DNA from: Gammaproteobacteria bacterium
GTDB taxonomy: Bacteria > Pseudomonadota > Gammaproteobacteria > Competibacterales > Competibacteraceae
NCBI GenBank assembly: GCA_020047885.1
Contig: JAIFNF010000150.1
Location: 1-5,844, forward strand
DNA length: 5,844 bases
Reading direction: 5' to 3'
Shown here piece after piece: positions 1 to 5,626 of the stretch. The first letter of the stretch is position 1. Every line of letters starts with the position of its first letter. The notes below the pieces were generated by a model. It did no database searches. It had not been told where the DNA came from and saw nothing but the letters and a program-made list of their open reading frames with translations. Made by a program: the position numbers and the translations under genes.

Positions 1-24
1 ATTTTAAATCCTGCAACCGGCATT

Positions 25-52
25 TTTAAAAAACCTGTTTTGGTTCTACACT
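25..52 (+). promoter_or_regulatory. candidate promoter upstream of the wzt-like gene
   Basis: The first 60 bases are clearly more AT-rich than the coding DNA that follows. A possible -35 (TTTAAA, 25-30) and -10 (TACACT, 47-52) are separated by 16 bases and would start a transcript near 59, about 30 bases before the ATG at 91. Each box matches the sigma-70 consensus at only four of six positions, so this is a weak prediction. The true promoter may lie left of the window, for example if the gene belongs to a longer operon. Confidence 0.25.
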
Positions 53-90
53 AGGGTTCCCGTTCAGCCGGTCAGACTTCAGGCAACCCC

Positions 91-1425
91 ATGTGGCAAT
101 CGATTATCGTCAATAACCTTGGCAAAGCCTACAAGCGCTATCCCAGCCAGTGGGCGCGCCTTCAGGAATGGCTCGATCCGGCTCAGCGGCCCCGCCACGA
201 GGCGCACTGGGTCCTGCACGACGTCAGTTTCACCGTCGCCCCCGGCGAGGCGGTCGGCATCATCGGCAACAACGGGGCTGGCAAAAGCACCCTGCTCAAG
301 ATCATTACCGGGGCTGCTCAGCCCACTGTCGGCACCGTCGCGGTGCAGGGCCAGATCGCTGCCTTGCTGGAGCTGGGCATGGGATTTCACCCGGATTTCA
401 CCGGCCGGCAAAACGTGTTCATGGCCGGCCAGTTGCTGGGTCATAGCGCGGCGACGATTGACGAGCATTTCTCCGCCATCGAGGCGTTCGCCGAAATCGG
501 CGACTACATCGACCTGCCGGTGCGCACCTACTCCAGCGGCATGCAGGTCCGTCTGGCGTTCAGCGTCGCCACGGCCCTCCGTCCCGACGTACTCATCGTC
601 GATGAAGCGCTGTCCGTGGGCGACATTTTTTTCCAGCAGAAGTGCTTTGCGCGCATTCGCTCGTTTCGGGAACAGGGCACCACCCTGCTGTTTGTCACCC
701 ATACGCTGGGCGTGGTCTACTCGCTGTGCGACCGTGGCATTCTGCTGGATCATGGCCAGGTCATCCTCGACGATCGCCCCAAACCGGTGATCGACCTCTA
801 TCAGGCGCTGGATCTGCAGCGGCGCAATGCGTCCTGCCCGGTGGCCAAACCGGCCGCAGCGGCGTCCTCTCCGGTGGCCGAACCAGCCCCGACGGTGACA
901 CCGCTCCCAATGGAGAGTCCCCCAGCCAGCGCAACCCTCGAATCCGCCATGGGCGACATCGCCACCGGGCATGCGGTCATTGACCAGGTCCAACTGGCCT
1001 CCCGTGGCCAGGCGATCACCGCAGTGATCAGCGAAGAACCGCTGGACATCCTCATCACCGTCCAGTTTCACCGCGCCTGTCAGGACCCGCATATCGGCTT
1101 CCAACTGCGCGACGCCCGCGGCGAACCGGTGTTCATGACCAACACCTACTGCATGCGGGAAAGCATCGGTCCGGTCGCCGCCGGCCAGCGCATCCAGGCG
1201 ACGTTTTCCTTCCGGGCGGCGCTGGCCCCCGCCGTCTACACCCTGACTGCCGGCGTGGCCAATGGCGGCGTCGGCGAAGGCGATTTTCATGAAATGCTGG
1301 CCCGCCGGCAAAACGCCATCAGCCTGACCGTGCTGAAAAATATCGAGGCCATTCAATGGAGCGGCGTTTATAACCTCGCCCCGGCGCTGTCGCTGCAATG
1401 GCTGGCCGCGCCGCAAACCGCCTGA
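91..1425 (+). CDS. wzt: Wzt-type polysaccharide ABC transporter ATP-binding protein with C-terminal glycan-recognition domain
   Basis: This 444-residue protein is the ATPase subunit that would power export of a lipid-linked polysaccharide across the inner membrane. All nucleotide-binding motifs are present: Walker A GNNGAGKST (59-67), Q-loop region ELGMGFHPDFTGRQN (94-108, the variant typical of O-antigen/teichoic acid exporters), signature YSSGM (147-151), Walker B VLIVDE (167-172) and switch His204 in FVTHT. A Pro/Ala-rich linker (about 245-285) leads to a domain of about 150 residues resembling the Wzt_C carbohydrate-binding fold. In E. coli O8/O9a that domain reads the modified chain terminus. 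Total length is close to Wzt proteins of that class. The ATG at 91 gives the usual Wzt N-terminus; only a weak AGG (81-83) precedes it. The propeller gene follows after 21 nt, so co-transcription is likely. No permease lies next to it here; the nearest is 3.2 kb downstream. The ATPase call is very secure; pairing with that permease is inferred. Confidence 0.95.
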   Translation: MWQSIIVNNLGKAYKRYPSQWARLQEWLDPAQRPRHEAHWVLHDVSFTVAPGEAVGIIGNNGAGKSTLLKIITGAAQPTVGTVAVQGQIAALLELGMGFHPDFTGRQNVFMAGQLLGHSAATIDEHFSAIEAFAEIGDYIDLPVRTYSSGMQVRLAFSVATALRPDVLIVDEALSVGDIFFQQKCFARIRSFREQGTTLLFVTHTLGVVYSLCDRGILLDHGQVILDDRPKPVIDLYQALDLQRRNASCPVAKPAAAASSPVAEPAPTVTPLPMESPPASATLESAMGDIATGHAVIDQVQLASRGQAITAVISEEPLDILITVQFHRACQDPHIGFQLRDARGEPVFMTNTYCMRESIGPVAAGQRIQATFSFRAALAPAVYTLTAGVANGGVGEGDFHEMLARRQNAISLTVLKNIEAIQWSGVYNLAPALSLQWLAAPQTA

Positions 1426-1446
1426 CCAGGGAACCGGGAGACCGTC

Positions 1447-2313
1447 ATGCCGCCAACCGGACTGCTAGTCACCACCAGCCAATCATTGCTGCTCATTGAT
1501 CCCGACTCCGGGACCGGCTGGCGCCTCGATGAGGGCCGGGGCCTGTACTACGGGATCGCGGTCGCCGGGGAACAGATTCTGGTGGCCGCCCGCGGCCGGC
1601 TGGTGTCTTCCAGCGTCCCGCCCGCCGCCGAACGCGGCCAGATTCTGGCCTTCGACCGCCACTGGCGGAGCAGCGTCCTCCCGGACGCGCCGTTTCCCCT
1701 GCGCGATATGCACCAAATTTTGCTGTATGAGGATCAACTGTGGGTAACCTGCTGTTTTGATAACAGCATCGCCATTTACGATAGCCGGCGCCAGACCTGG
1801 ACCCGCTGGCATCCGCTGGGACTATCCCCCGGCGAACCGGAAGATAATAATCATTTCAACAGCCTGGCTATTTTTGATCAGCAGTTATGCGTCCTGGCCC
1901 ACAACCGGGGCGACAGCGATTTGCTGTTTTTTCAACTGCCGGAACGCCAACTCATCGCCACGCTCCCCCTGGGCAACCAGGCTCATAACATCTGGCGGCG
2001 CGGGTCGGCCTGGGCGACCTGCAGCTCCGGCGTGGGCCAGTTGGTCAGCACTGACGGCTGGGTCGTGGACACCGGCGGCTTTCCCCGGGGTATGGCCTGG
2101 GTCGGCGCCGAAACCTGGGTGGGGATTTCCGAGATCGCCGAACGCGGTCAACGGGATTTCACGACCAGCGAATTGCACCTGTTCAACGCCGTCTGGGAGC
2201 GGCAGCGGCGCATTGCGCTGGTGAATGAAGGCCTAGTGCTGGAGGTTTGCCCGTTGCCGGCGGGCTGGACGCCACCCGACAGCGAGCGTCTGACGTTTCC
2301 TGTCTACTCCTGA
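1447..2313 (+). CDS. beta-propeller-like protein, TIGR03032/DUF4915-like, function unknown
   Basis: The product has 288 residues and no signal peptide or membrane segment, so it is probably cytoplasmic. It shows blade-like repeats, each opening with a His motif followed by a Trp/Val strand: DMHQI (87-91) then LWVTCCFDNSI, HFNSL (136-140) then LCVLAHNRGDSDLL, and AHNIW (179-183) then AWATCSSGVGQLV. Near the end are GFPRGMAW (211-218) and WVGISE (224-229). This spacing recalls the TIGR03032 and DUF4915 propellers, whose biochemical role is not established to my knowledge. The ATG at 1447 has a good ribosome site (GGGAG, 1436-1440) six bases upstream. It follows the wzt-like gene by 21 nt and is probably in its operon, so a role in glycan assembly or glycan sensing is plausible but inferred. 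The stop lies two bases before a 99-bp repeat. The gene itself is secure; the family call rests on motif recognition only. Confidence 0.8.
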   Translation: MPPTGLLVTTSQSLLLIDPDSGTGWRLDEGRGLYYGIAVAGEQILVAARGRLVSSSVPPAAERGQILAFDRHWRSSVLPDAPFPLRDMHQILLYEDQLWVTCCFDNSIAIYDSRRQTWTRWHPLGLSPGEPEDNNHFNSLAIFDQQLCVLAHNRGDSDLLFFQLPERQLIATLPLGNQAHNIWRRGSAWATCSSGVGQLVSTDGWVVDTGGFPRGMAWVGAETWVGISEIAERGQRDFTTSELHLFNAVWERQRRIALVNEGLVLEVCPLPAGWTPPDSERLTFPVYS

Positions 2314-2315
2314 AC

Positions 2316-2414
2316 GAGTGGTGGAGTCGCCGCTTCGAACCACCCCGTCGACTTCGTCGCCACCCCTCCTTATCCAAGGAGGGGAAATTCCACAACGCCC
2401 ACCGGATGGCTATA
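2316..2414 (+). repeat. 99-bp dispersed repeat, copy 1
   Basis: Ungapped alignment with 5453-5551 gives 93 of 99 identical bases, with differences at 2320, 2326, 2384, 2391, 2400 and 2412. The copy starts two bases after the propeller stop codon and ends 21 bases before the methyltransferase stop codon, filling a convergent intergenic gap. It contains a 9-bp perfect hairpin (CCCCTCCTT at 2363-2371, loop ATCC, AAGGAGGGG at 2376-2384). Imperfect outer inverted ends (2318-2328 with 2386-2396) pair at 8 of 11 positions. It resembles the non-coding GC-rich palindromic repeats scattered in many bacterial genomes, which often yield spurious ORFs. Confidence 0.93.
2363..2384. other. 9-bp hairpin between convergent genes
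   Basis: CCCCTCCTT (2363-2371) and AAGGAGGGG (2376-2384) are perfect reverse complements around a four-base ATCC loop. The hairpin lies between the stop codons of the propeller gene (plus strand) and the methyltransferase gene (minus strand), so it could hinder readthrough from both sides. No T-run follows on either strand, so it is not a standard intrinsic terminator. It is part of the dispersed repeat. Confidence 0.6.
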
Positions 2415-2435
2415 GACGCTTTCCAGGAAATCGCC

Positions 2436-3482
2436 TCAAGGCTTATGCCCAATCACCGCATAATCCTGCGGGCCGCAAATGACCTCATTAAACCAACTAG
2501 CCACCTGCGTATTGCTGCTGTTGACCATGAACCGCTGATGTTCAGGATAGGGGTTCAGCCGCAGGATCTCGACCGGCGTCCAACCCCGCCCTTCCAGGAG
2601 AAACTGCGCCAGCGGCGGCGGCAGGGGCCGCAGGTGAGTCGGATCGAAATAGAAATTATAGGAACTGACCCGCATATTTTCCGGATTGGGCGTCTCCAGG
2701 ATCAGCAAACCGCCGGGACGCACGACCCGCAAGGCTTCGTCGAGCAGGTTGACCTGCGCGGCCAGTGGCAGATGCTCAATAATGTGGAACCCGGTCACCG
2801 CCCCCAGACTGGCGTCGGGCAGGGCGCGTAGCGCCGCCAGAGCGTCGGCTTCCTCCGCCAGCAACCCGCGTTCGCGACATTCGTCGATCATCGCCCGGTT
2901 CAGATCAATACCCCGGCCGGTCAGACCCTCCCGGGTCAGCAGCTCCAACCACTCGCCACGCCCGCAACCCACATCCAGCACCGGATCATCATCCCCGCCG
3001 ACGCCCGCCTGGCGCAGATAGGGGAGATAAAACTGCAGCCGCTGTTGAATCTCGGTTCGGGGTCCCCGAAACTGATCTTCAAAACTGACATAGAGCGCAT
3101 CCAGCCGGCGTTCGTCCTCCTGGGCAAACGTCGCCAACTGGTCAGCAGCGAACGGGGCCGGCAGGCGTTTGCGCGCTTCGGCCAGCAACAACCCCAGCCG
3201 GCGCTCCTGATCGGTCAGCGCCCGCCGGTAATCCTCCAAACACCGCCGCATCGGCACCACGTCACGTCGCATCTGCTCCTGAATGATGCGGAACTCGCCG
3301 CGATTGGCCTTGGCATCGACCAGGCGCTTGATCTGGGTCTCTTCGTCCTGCAGTCGCTCGGCCAGCGCCTGGAGTTGCCCGGCCAGATCACCCACTCCCT
3401 GCTTGACCTGATCGAGTTCCAAGGCGGTGGCCTGGAGATCAGCCAGGCGTCTCAAATCATCCGTCAGGCGCTGCAGACGCAC
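2436..3482 (-). CDS. coiled-coil plus class I SAM-dependent methyltransferase (probably the 3' part of a frame-disrupted gene)
   Basis: The 348-residue frame starts at a GTG. Residues 1 to about 100 are Leu/Gln/Arg/Glu-rich coiled coil. From about 138 the sequence is a class I methyltransferase: motif I VLDVGCGRG (168-176), the acidic ribose-contact residue D193 in GIDLN, D213 in EADAL, GFHIIEHLP (231-239), then VVRPGGLLILETPNPEN (253-269) and FYFDPTHLRPL (277-287). It would transfer methyl from S-adenosylmethionine, most likely to a sugar or glycan end given the exporter genes around it; the substrate is not shown by the sequence. The GTG at 3482 lacks a convincing ribosome site and overlaps the upstream coiled-coil gene by 19 nt in another frame. 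The coiled coil continues across the break, so I think both pieces were one gene, or still are if the break is a sequence error. Translational coupling of two true genes is the alternative. The domain call is secure; the start is doubtful. Confidence 0.88.
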   Translation of the reverse strand: MRLQRLTDDLRRLADLQATALELDQVKQGVGDLAGQLQALAERLQDEETQIKRLVDAKANRGEFRIIQEQMRRDVVPMRRCLEDYRRALTDQERRLGLLLAEARKRLPAPFAADQLATFAQEDERRLDALYVSFEDQFRGPRTEIQQRLQFYLPYLRQAGVGGDDDPVLDVGCGRGEWLELLTREGLTGRGIDLNRAMIDECRERGLLAEEADALAALRALPDASLGAVTGFHIIEHLPLAAQVNLLDEALRVVRPGGLLILETPNPENMRVSSYNFYFDPTHLRPLPPPLAQFLLEGRGWTPVEILRLNPYPEHQRFMVNSSNTQVASWFNEVICGPQDYAVIGHKP

Positions 3483-3862
3483 TGCCTGAGCTGTTCCCGC
3501 TCCGCCCGCAGTTGCGCCACATCCGCTTCCCGCTCCGCCCGCAGTTGCGCCACCTGAGCCCTCAACTCCGTCCAGAGTTGCGCCACATCCACTTCCCGCT
3601 CCGCCCGGAGTTGCGTCACCTGAGCCATCAACTCCGCCCGGGTCTGTTCATCCTGGGCGACTTCCCGCGTCAGGCGCTGATCCTCAATCGCCTCCAGCCG
3701 ACGCAAACGGTCAATCAATCGCCGTGGATAGATGATCAGGGAACCTAGCGCCAACAGGCCGCCGATCACCGGCCAGCGATAGAGCGTTTGCCAGGGCGCT
3801 CGCAACTCTCCGGATGGAGGGGAGGTGCGAGGAGTGACCGCTGCTGAAAAATTTGTTTGCAT
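3464..3862 (-). CDS. membrane-anchored coiled-coil protein (probably the 5' part of the methyltransferase gene)
   Basis: The product has 132 residues: a Ser/Pro-rich N-terminus, a hydrophobic segment PVIGGLLALGSLIIY (31-45) followed by basic PRRLIDRLRR, then charged coiled coil. Residues 80-123 are four consecutive 11-residue units: AQVTQLRAERE, VDVAQLWTELR, AQVAQLRAERE and ADVAQLRAERE. After Gln126 the sequence turns into a short non-helical tail, QCVCSA, and stops. That is what an out-of-frame tail looks like, while the coiled coil resumes in the overlapping methyltransferase frame. The ATG at 3862 has a strong ribosome site (AGGAAGG, minus strand 3874-3868) five bases away. It lies 18 nt after the DUF4214 gene, so it is operonic. 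From memory of polysaccharide-locus methyltransferases, a 'Y-x-x-P-V-I-G' hydrophobic anchor then coiled coil is common as their N-terminal part. Likely role: tethering the methyltransferase to the inner membrane. Alternatives are a genuinely separate scaffold protein or a sequencing error. Confidence 0.75.
   Translation of the reverse strand: MQTNFSAAVTPRTSPPSGELRAPWQTLYRWPVIGGLLALGSLIIYPRRLIDRLRRLEAIEDQRLTREVAQDEQTRAELMAQVTQLRAEREVDVAQLWTELRAQVAQLRAEREADVAQLRAEREQLRQCVCSA
3494..3625 (-). repeat. tandem coding repeat: two 66-bp units, four 11-residue coiled-coil units
   Basis: Units 3625-3560 and 3559-3494 (minus strand) match at 55 of 66 bases, and at 54 of the first 60. Each encodes two 11-residue (hendecad) units of the form A-Q/D-V-A-Q-L-R-A-E-R-E. 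Eleven-residue periodicity is known for coiled coils and implies a long straight rod. Tandem DNA repeats of this kind can gain or lose units by slippage, which would change rod length. Confidence 0.88.
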
Positions 3863-3880
3863 CGATGCCTTCCTGTCGCT

Positions 3881-4540
3881 TTAAGGAGCCGAGCCGGGAG
3901 AAACTGACGCAAAATCCGACCAGCCCGTTAATTCTACCGCAATCGCCCGACCCTCCGACCCCAGCCACAATCCCAGAATCAGGTCCAGCCGCGTCACGCC
4001 ACCACACAGTTTTTCCAGATGATGCGCCAGACCGCTGCTATCCGGCTCACGATGCAACAACGCCCGATAGGCATTGCGCACGAACGCTGTCCCCCGGTAT
4101 TGCAACAACTCGCCGAGCGTATACCGGTCGCGAATCGGCAGTGCCTCCGGCTCCAACGACAGCGGCGTCAGGGTCCACCGCCCGGCCGGCGGCGCCAGTC
4201 CCTGCACGGTGACGCCCGCCCGGTCGCCTTCCGGGGAAAAGCGCAGTTCCCGCAATGCATCGATCTGGCTGCTTTCGCCGTTGTGTAACCGGGCTAGGTG
4301 ATCCTGCAGACCCTCGTGATCAGGTTCACGGCGCAGAAGACAGCGATAGGCGTGAGTCAGGAACTCCACATCATCCTGGCGCAGCAGTTCCTCCAAAGTA
4401 TAAAGCCACTGGCGCGGCGTGGCATCCGGCGCATCCAGGGCGTTCGGATCGTTGGTCTCCGGCTGACGCCGGGTCGCTTCCTCGCGTATCCGTCGAATTA
4501 ACTGCTCAATGTCCAGACCCGCAGGACTTGGTTCAATCAC
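3881..4540 (-). CDS. protein with two DUF4214 repeats, polysaccharide-locus type
   Basis: I choose the GTG at 4540 as start, giving 219 residues. It has GAGGG eight bases upstream (minus 4553-4549), and the resulting N-terminus aligns without gaps to the gene starting at 5627: in both, an Asp sits at residue 10 of a (D-I/V-E-x-L-I/M-R-x-I-R-E) motif. The frame is also open to an ATG at 4639 (252 residues), but that extension would cover the permease promoter. Two DUF4214 repeats are visible. Repeat 1 (about 47-107) has YTLEELL, then AYRCLLRREPDHEGLQDHL, then LRFSPEG. Repeat 2 (about 140-200) has YTLGELL, then AYRALLHREPDSSGLAHHL, then WLGSEGR. DUF4214 has no firm biochemical function; it occurs in surface proteins and in glycosyltransferase or methyltransferase proteins of polysaccharide loci. 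There is no signal peptide or membrane segment. The coiled-coil gene follows after 18 nt. From memory, this N-terminal motif, DUF4214, anchor, coiled coil and methyltransferase can occur in one chain, so this gene may supply the N-terminal part separately. Confidence 0.82.
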   Translation of the reverse strand: MIEPSPAGLDIEQLIRRIREEATRRQPETNDPNALDAPDATPRQWLYTLEELLRQDDVEFLTHAYRCLLRREPDHEGLQDHLARLHNGESSQIDALRELRFSPEGDRAGVTVQGLAPPAGRWTLTPLSLEPEALPIRDRYTLGELLQYRGTAFVRNAYRALLHREPDSSGLAHHLEKLCGGVTRLDLILGLWLGSEGRAIAVELTGWSDFASVSPGSAP

Positions 4541-4637
4541 GCTTTCGGCCCTCGTGAAGTTTTTAAAGTGTTCCGTTCCGGCTAATCGCTTATAATCGCG
4601 CACCAGCCCCGAGATGATACCAATATTAAGGAAACCC
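4541..4637. promoter_or_regulatory. divergent intergenic region with a TATAAT box for the permease gene
   Basis: This 97-bp AT-richer gap separates the preferred DUF4214 start (GTG 4540, minus) from the permease start (ATG 4638, plus). A perfect plus-strand -10 box TATAAT lies at 4591-4596 and would start a transcript near 4603, leaving a leader of about 35 nt. No good -35 is seen at the proper distance (around 4568-4574), so an activator may be needed. The box overlaps the palindrome TTATAA (4590-4595), so a minus-strand TATAAG is also available for the divergent operon, again without a good -35. Confidence 0.5.
4628..4633 (+). promoter_or_regulatory. ribosome binding site that decides the permease start
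   Basis: AAGGAA at 4628-4633 lies four bases before the ATG at 4638. The in-frame upstream ATG at 4614 has no purine-rich site before it, so the downstream start is preferred. Confidence 0.7.
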
Positions 4638-5441
4638 ATGTTGCAAACCGTGATGTTCCGCTCCCTGTGGGCCTATCGGGGCTTCATTTTCGCCAATGTG
4701 CGCCGGGAGTTCCAGCAACGCTATACCCATTCGCTGCTGGGCGGCTTGTGGGCGGTGCTGAATCCGCTCACGCAGATTGTCATTTACACCGTCATTTTCG
4801 CCGGGATCATGCAACCCCGCCTGGCGGGACGGGAAGATCAGACCTTTGCCTACAGCGTGTACCTGTGCGCCGGCCTGCTGCCCTGGACCGCGTTTGCCGA
4901 ACTGGTCAACCGGATGCAGAACGTCTTTCTCCAATACGGCAACCTGATCAAAAAGGCCAGCTTCCCCCGCTCCTGCCTGCCGATGATCGTCGCCTTGTCA
5001 GTCCTGATTGATTTTGGCATCGTCTTCGCCCTGTATCTGGCGTTTCTGCTGATGATTGGCGGCTTTCCGGGCTGGGTGGCCCTCGCGGCGCTGCCGGTCT
5101 TTCTGATTCAACTCGCCTTCGGTCTGGGCTTGGGCTTGCTGACCGCGACACTGAACGTGTTTTTCCGCGATGTCGGCCAATTCGTCGGGGTCATCCTGCA
5201 ATTCGGTTTCTGGCTGACGCCCATCGTCTACAGTCCGCACATTCTGCCGGAGTCGGCGCTGGCGCTGCTATGGCTGAACCCGATCTATCCGCTGATCAGC
5301 GCTTATCAGGGGATTTTTCTGAACCACGCCTTGCCGGACTGGGGTTCCCTGCTGGTGATCAGTGTGCTGGCGCTGGCGCTGTTGCTCTGGGCCGGTCGGC
5401 TGTTCATGAACCGGGCTGGCGAAATTGTCGATGAACTATAG
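4638..5441 (+). CDS. wzm: Wzm-type polysaccharide ABC transporter permease (ABC-2 family)
   Basis: This 267-residue integral membrane protein has the size and layout of the ABC-2 permeases that export O-antigen, capsule or teichoic acid. The N-terminus (FANVRREFQQRYTHSLLGG, about 18-36) is the usual amphipathic interface helix with the R-E-F/x-x-R-Y motif. Hydrophobic segments lie near 34-57, 72-90, 116-141, 147-171, 181-199 and 237-256. The conserved features KKASFPR (105-111), LNVFFRDVGQFV (172-183), WLTPIVYSP (192-200) and LNPIYPLI (223-230) match the family. It would form the dimeric channel and bind a Wzt-type ATPase; the one at 91-1425 is the obvious candidate. The start at 4638 is chosen for its ribosome site; the ATG at 4614 would add eight residues. 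The gene diverges from the DUF4214 operon and is followed eleven bases later by repeat copy 2. Unusually, it lies downstream of, and apart from, the ATPase, whereas wzm usually precedes wzt directly. The family call is very secure. Confidence 0.95.
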   Translation: MLQTVMFRSLWAYRGFIFANVRREFQQRYTHSLLGGLWAVLNPLTQIVIYTVIFAGIMQPRLAGREDQTFAYSVYLCAGLLPWTAFAELVNRMQNVFLQYGNLIKKASFPRSCLPMIVALSVLIDFGIVFALYLAFLLMIGGFPGWVALAALPVFLIQLAFGLGLGLLTATLNVFFRDVGQFVGVILQFGFWLTPIVYSPHILPESALALLWLNPIYPLISAYQGIFLNHALPDWGSLLVISVLALALLLWAGRLFMNRAGEIVDEL

Positions 5442-5452
5442 GAGTCCGATTT

Positions 5453-5551
5453 GAGTTGTGGAATCGCCGCTTCGAACCACCCCGTCGACTTCGTCGCCAC
5501 CCCTCCTTATCCAAGGAGGGAAAATTCTACAACGCCAACCGGATGGCTCTA
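5453..5551 (+). repeat. 99-bp dispersed repeat, copy 2
   Basis: This is the direct-orientation partner of 2316-2414, 93 of 99 bases identical without gaps. It lies eleven bases after the permease stop codon. The inner hairpin is 8 bp here (CCCTCCTT 5501-5508 with AAGGAGGG 5513-5520) because the outer pair is lost by the change at 5521. The outer inverted ends (5455-5465 with 5523-5533) match at 9 of 11, and both mismatches can form G-U pairs in RNA. No target-site duplication is visible at either copy. The rest of the 5442-5626 gap shows no gene. Confidence 0.93.
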
Positions 5552-5574
5552 TAAGGAACTGATGGGTGAGTTAT

Positions 5575-5602
5575 TTGCCCACTCTGAGCCACTGGCTTTA
5601 AC
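5575..5602 (+). promoter_or_regulatory. weak candidate promoter for the gene at 5627
   Basis: A possible -35 TTGCCC (5575-5580) and -10 TTTAAC (5597-5602), 16 bases apart, lie in an AT-richer stretch just upstream of the ATG at 5627. The -10 match is poor, so this is only a suggestion. The gene could also be read through from the permease. Confidence 0.2.
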
Positions 5603-5626
5603 TTTAAAATTGCAGCGAAGAGCGCC

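Noticed and set aside
79..1416. A 445-codon open frame antisense to the ATPase gene
   Set aside because: It mirrors the ATPase almost exactly, its translation has no recognisable domain, and it is rich in Gly/Asp/Arg/His as expected from the reverse strand of GC-rich coding DNA.
2363..2384. Rho-independent terminator between the convergent genes
   Set aside because: The stem is good, but there is no T-tract after it on either strand, and the same hairpin sits in copy 2 as part of a dispersed repeat.
2247..2831. Open frame of 194 codons running through repeat copy 1 (and similar frames at 2183-2452 and 5451-5660)
   Set aside because: These frames overlap well-supported genes on either strand and take part of their sequence from the repeat, which often yields short 'SLSKEG/LDKEG'-type spurious proteins.
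3482..3500. Programmed -1 frameshift site joining the coiled-coil and methyltransferase frames
   Set aside because: No X-XXY-YYZ slippery heptamer is present in the zero frame near the overlap, so recoding is not supported by sequence, although the break itself is real.
5511..5540. Perfect AAGGAGG ribosome site in repeat copy 2 serving a downstream gene
   Set aside because: No start codon occurs at a suitable distance in a frame that continues as a plausible gene; the purines are one arm of the hairpin.
2316..5551. Insertion sequence or composite transposon ends
   Set aside because: The two repeat copies lack a transposase between or beside them and show no target-site duplications, so they are called dispersed repeats only.
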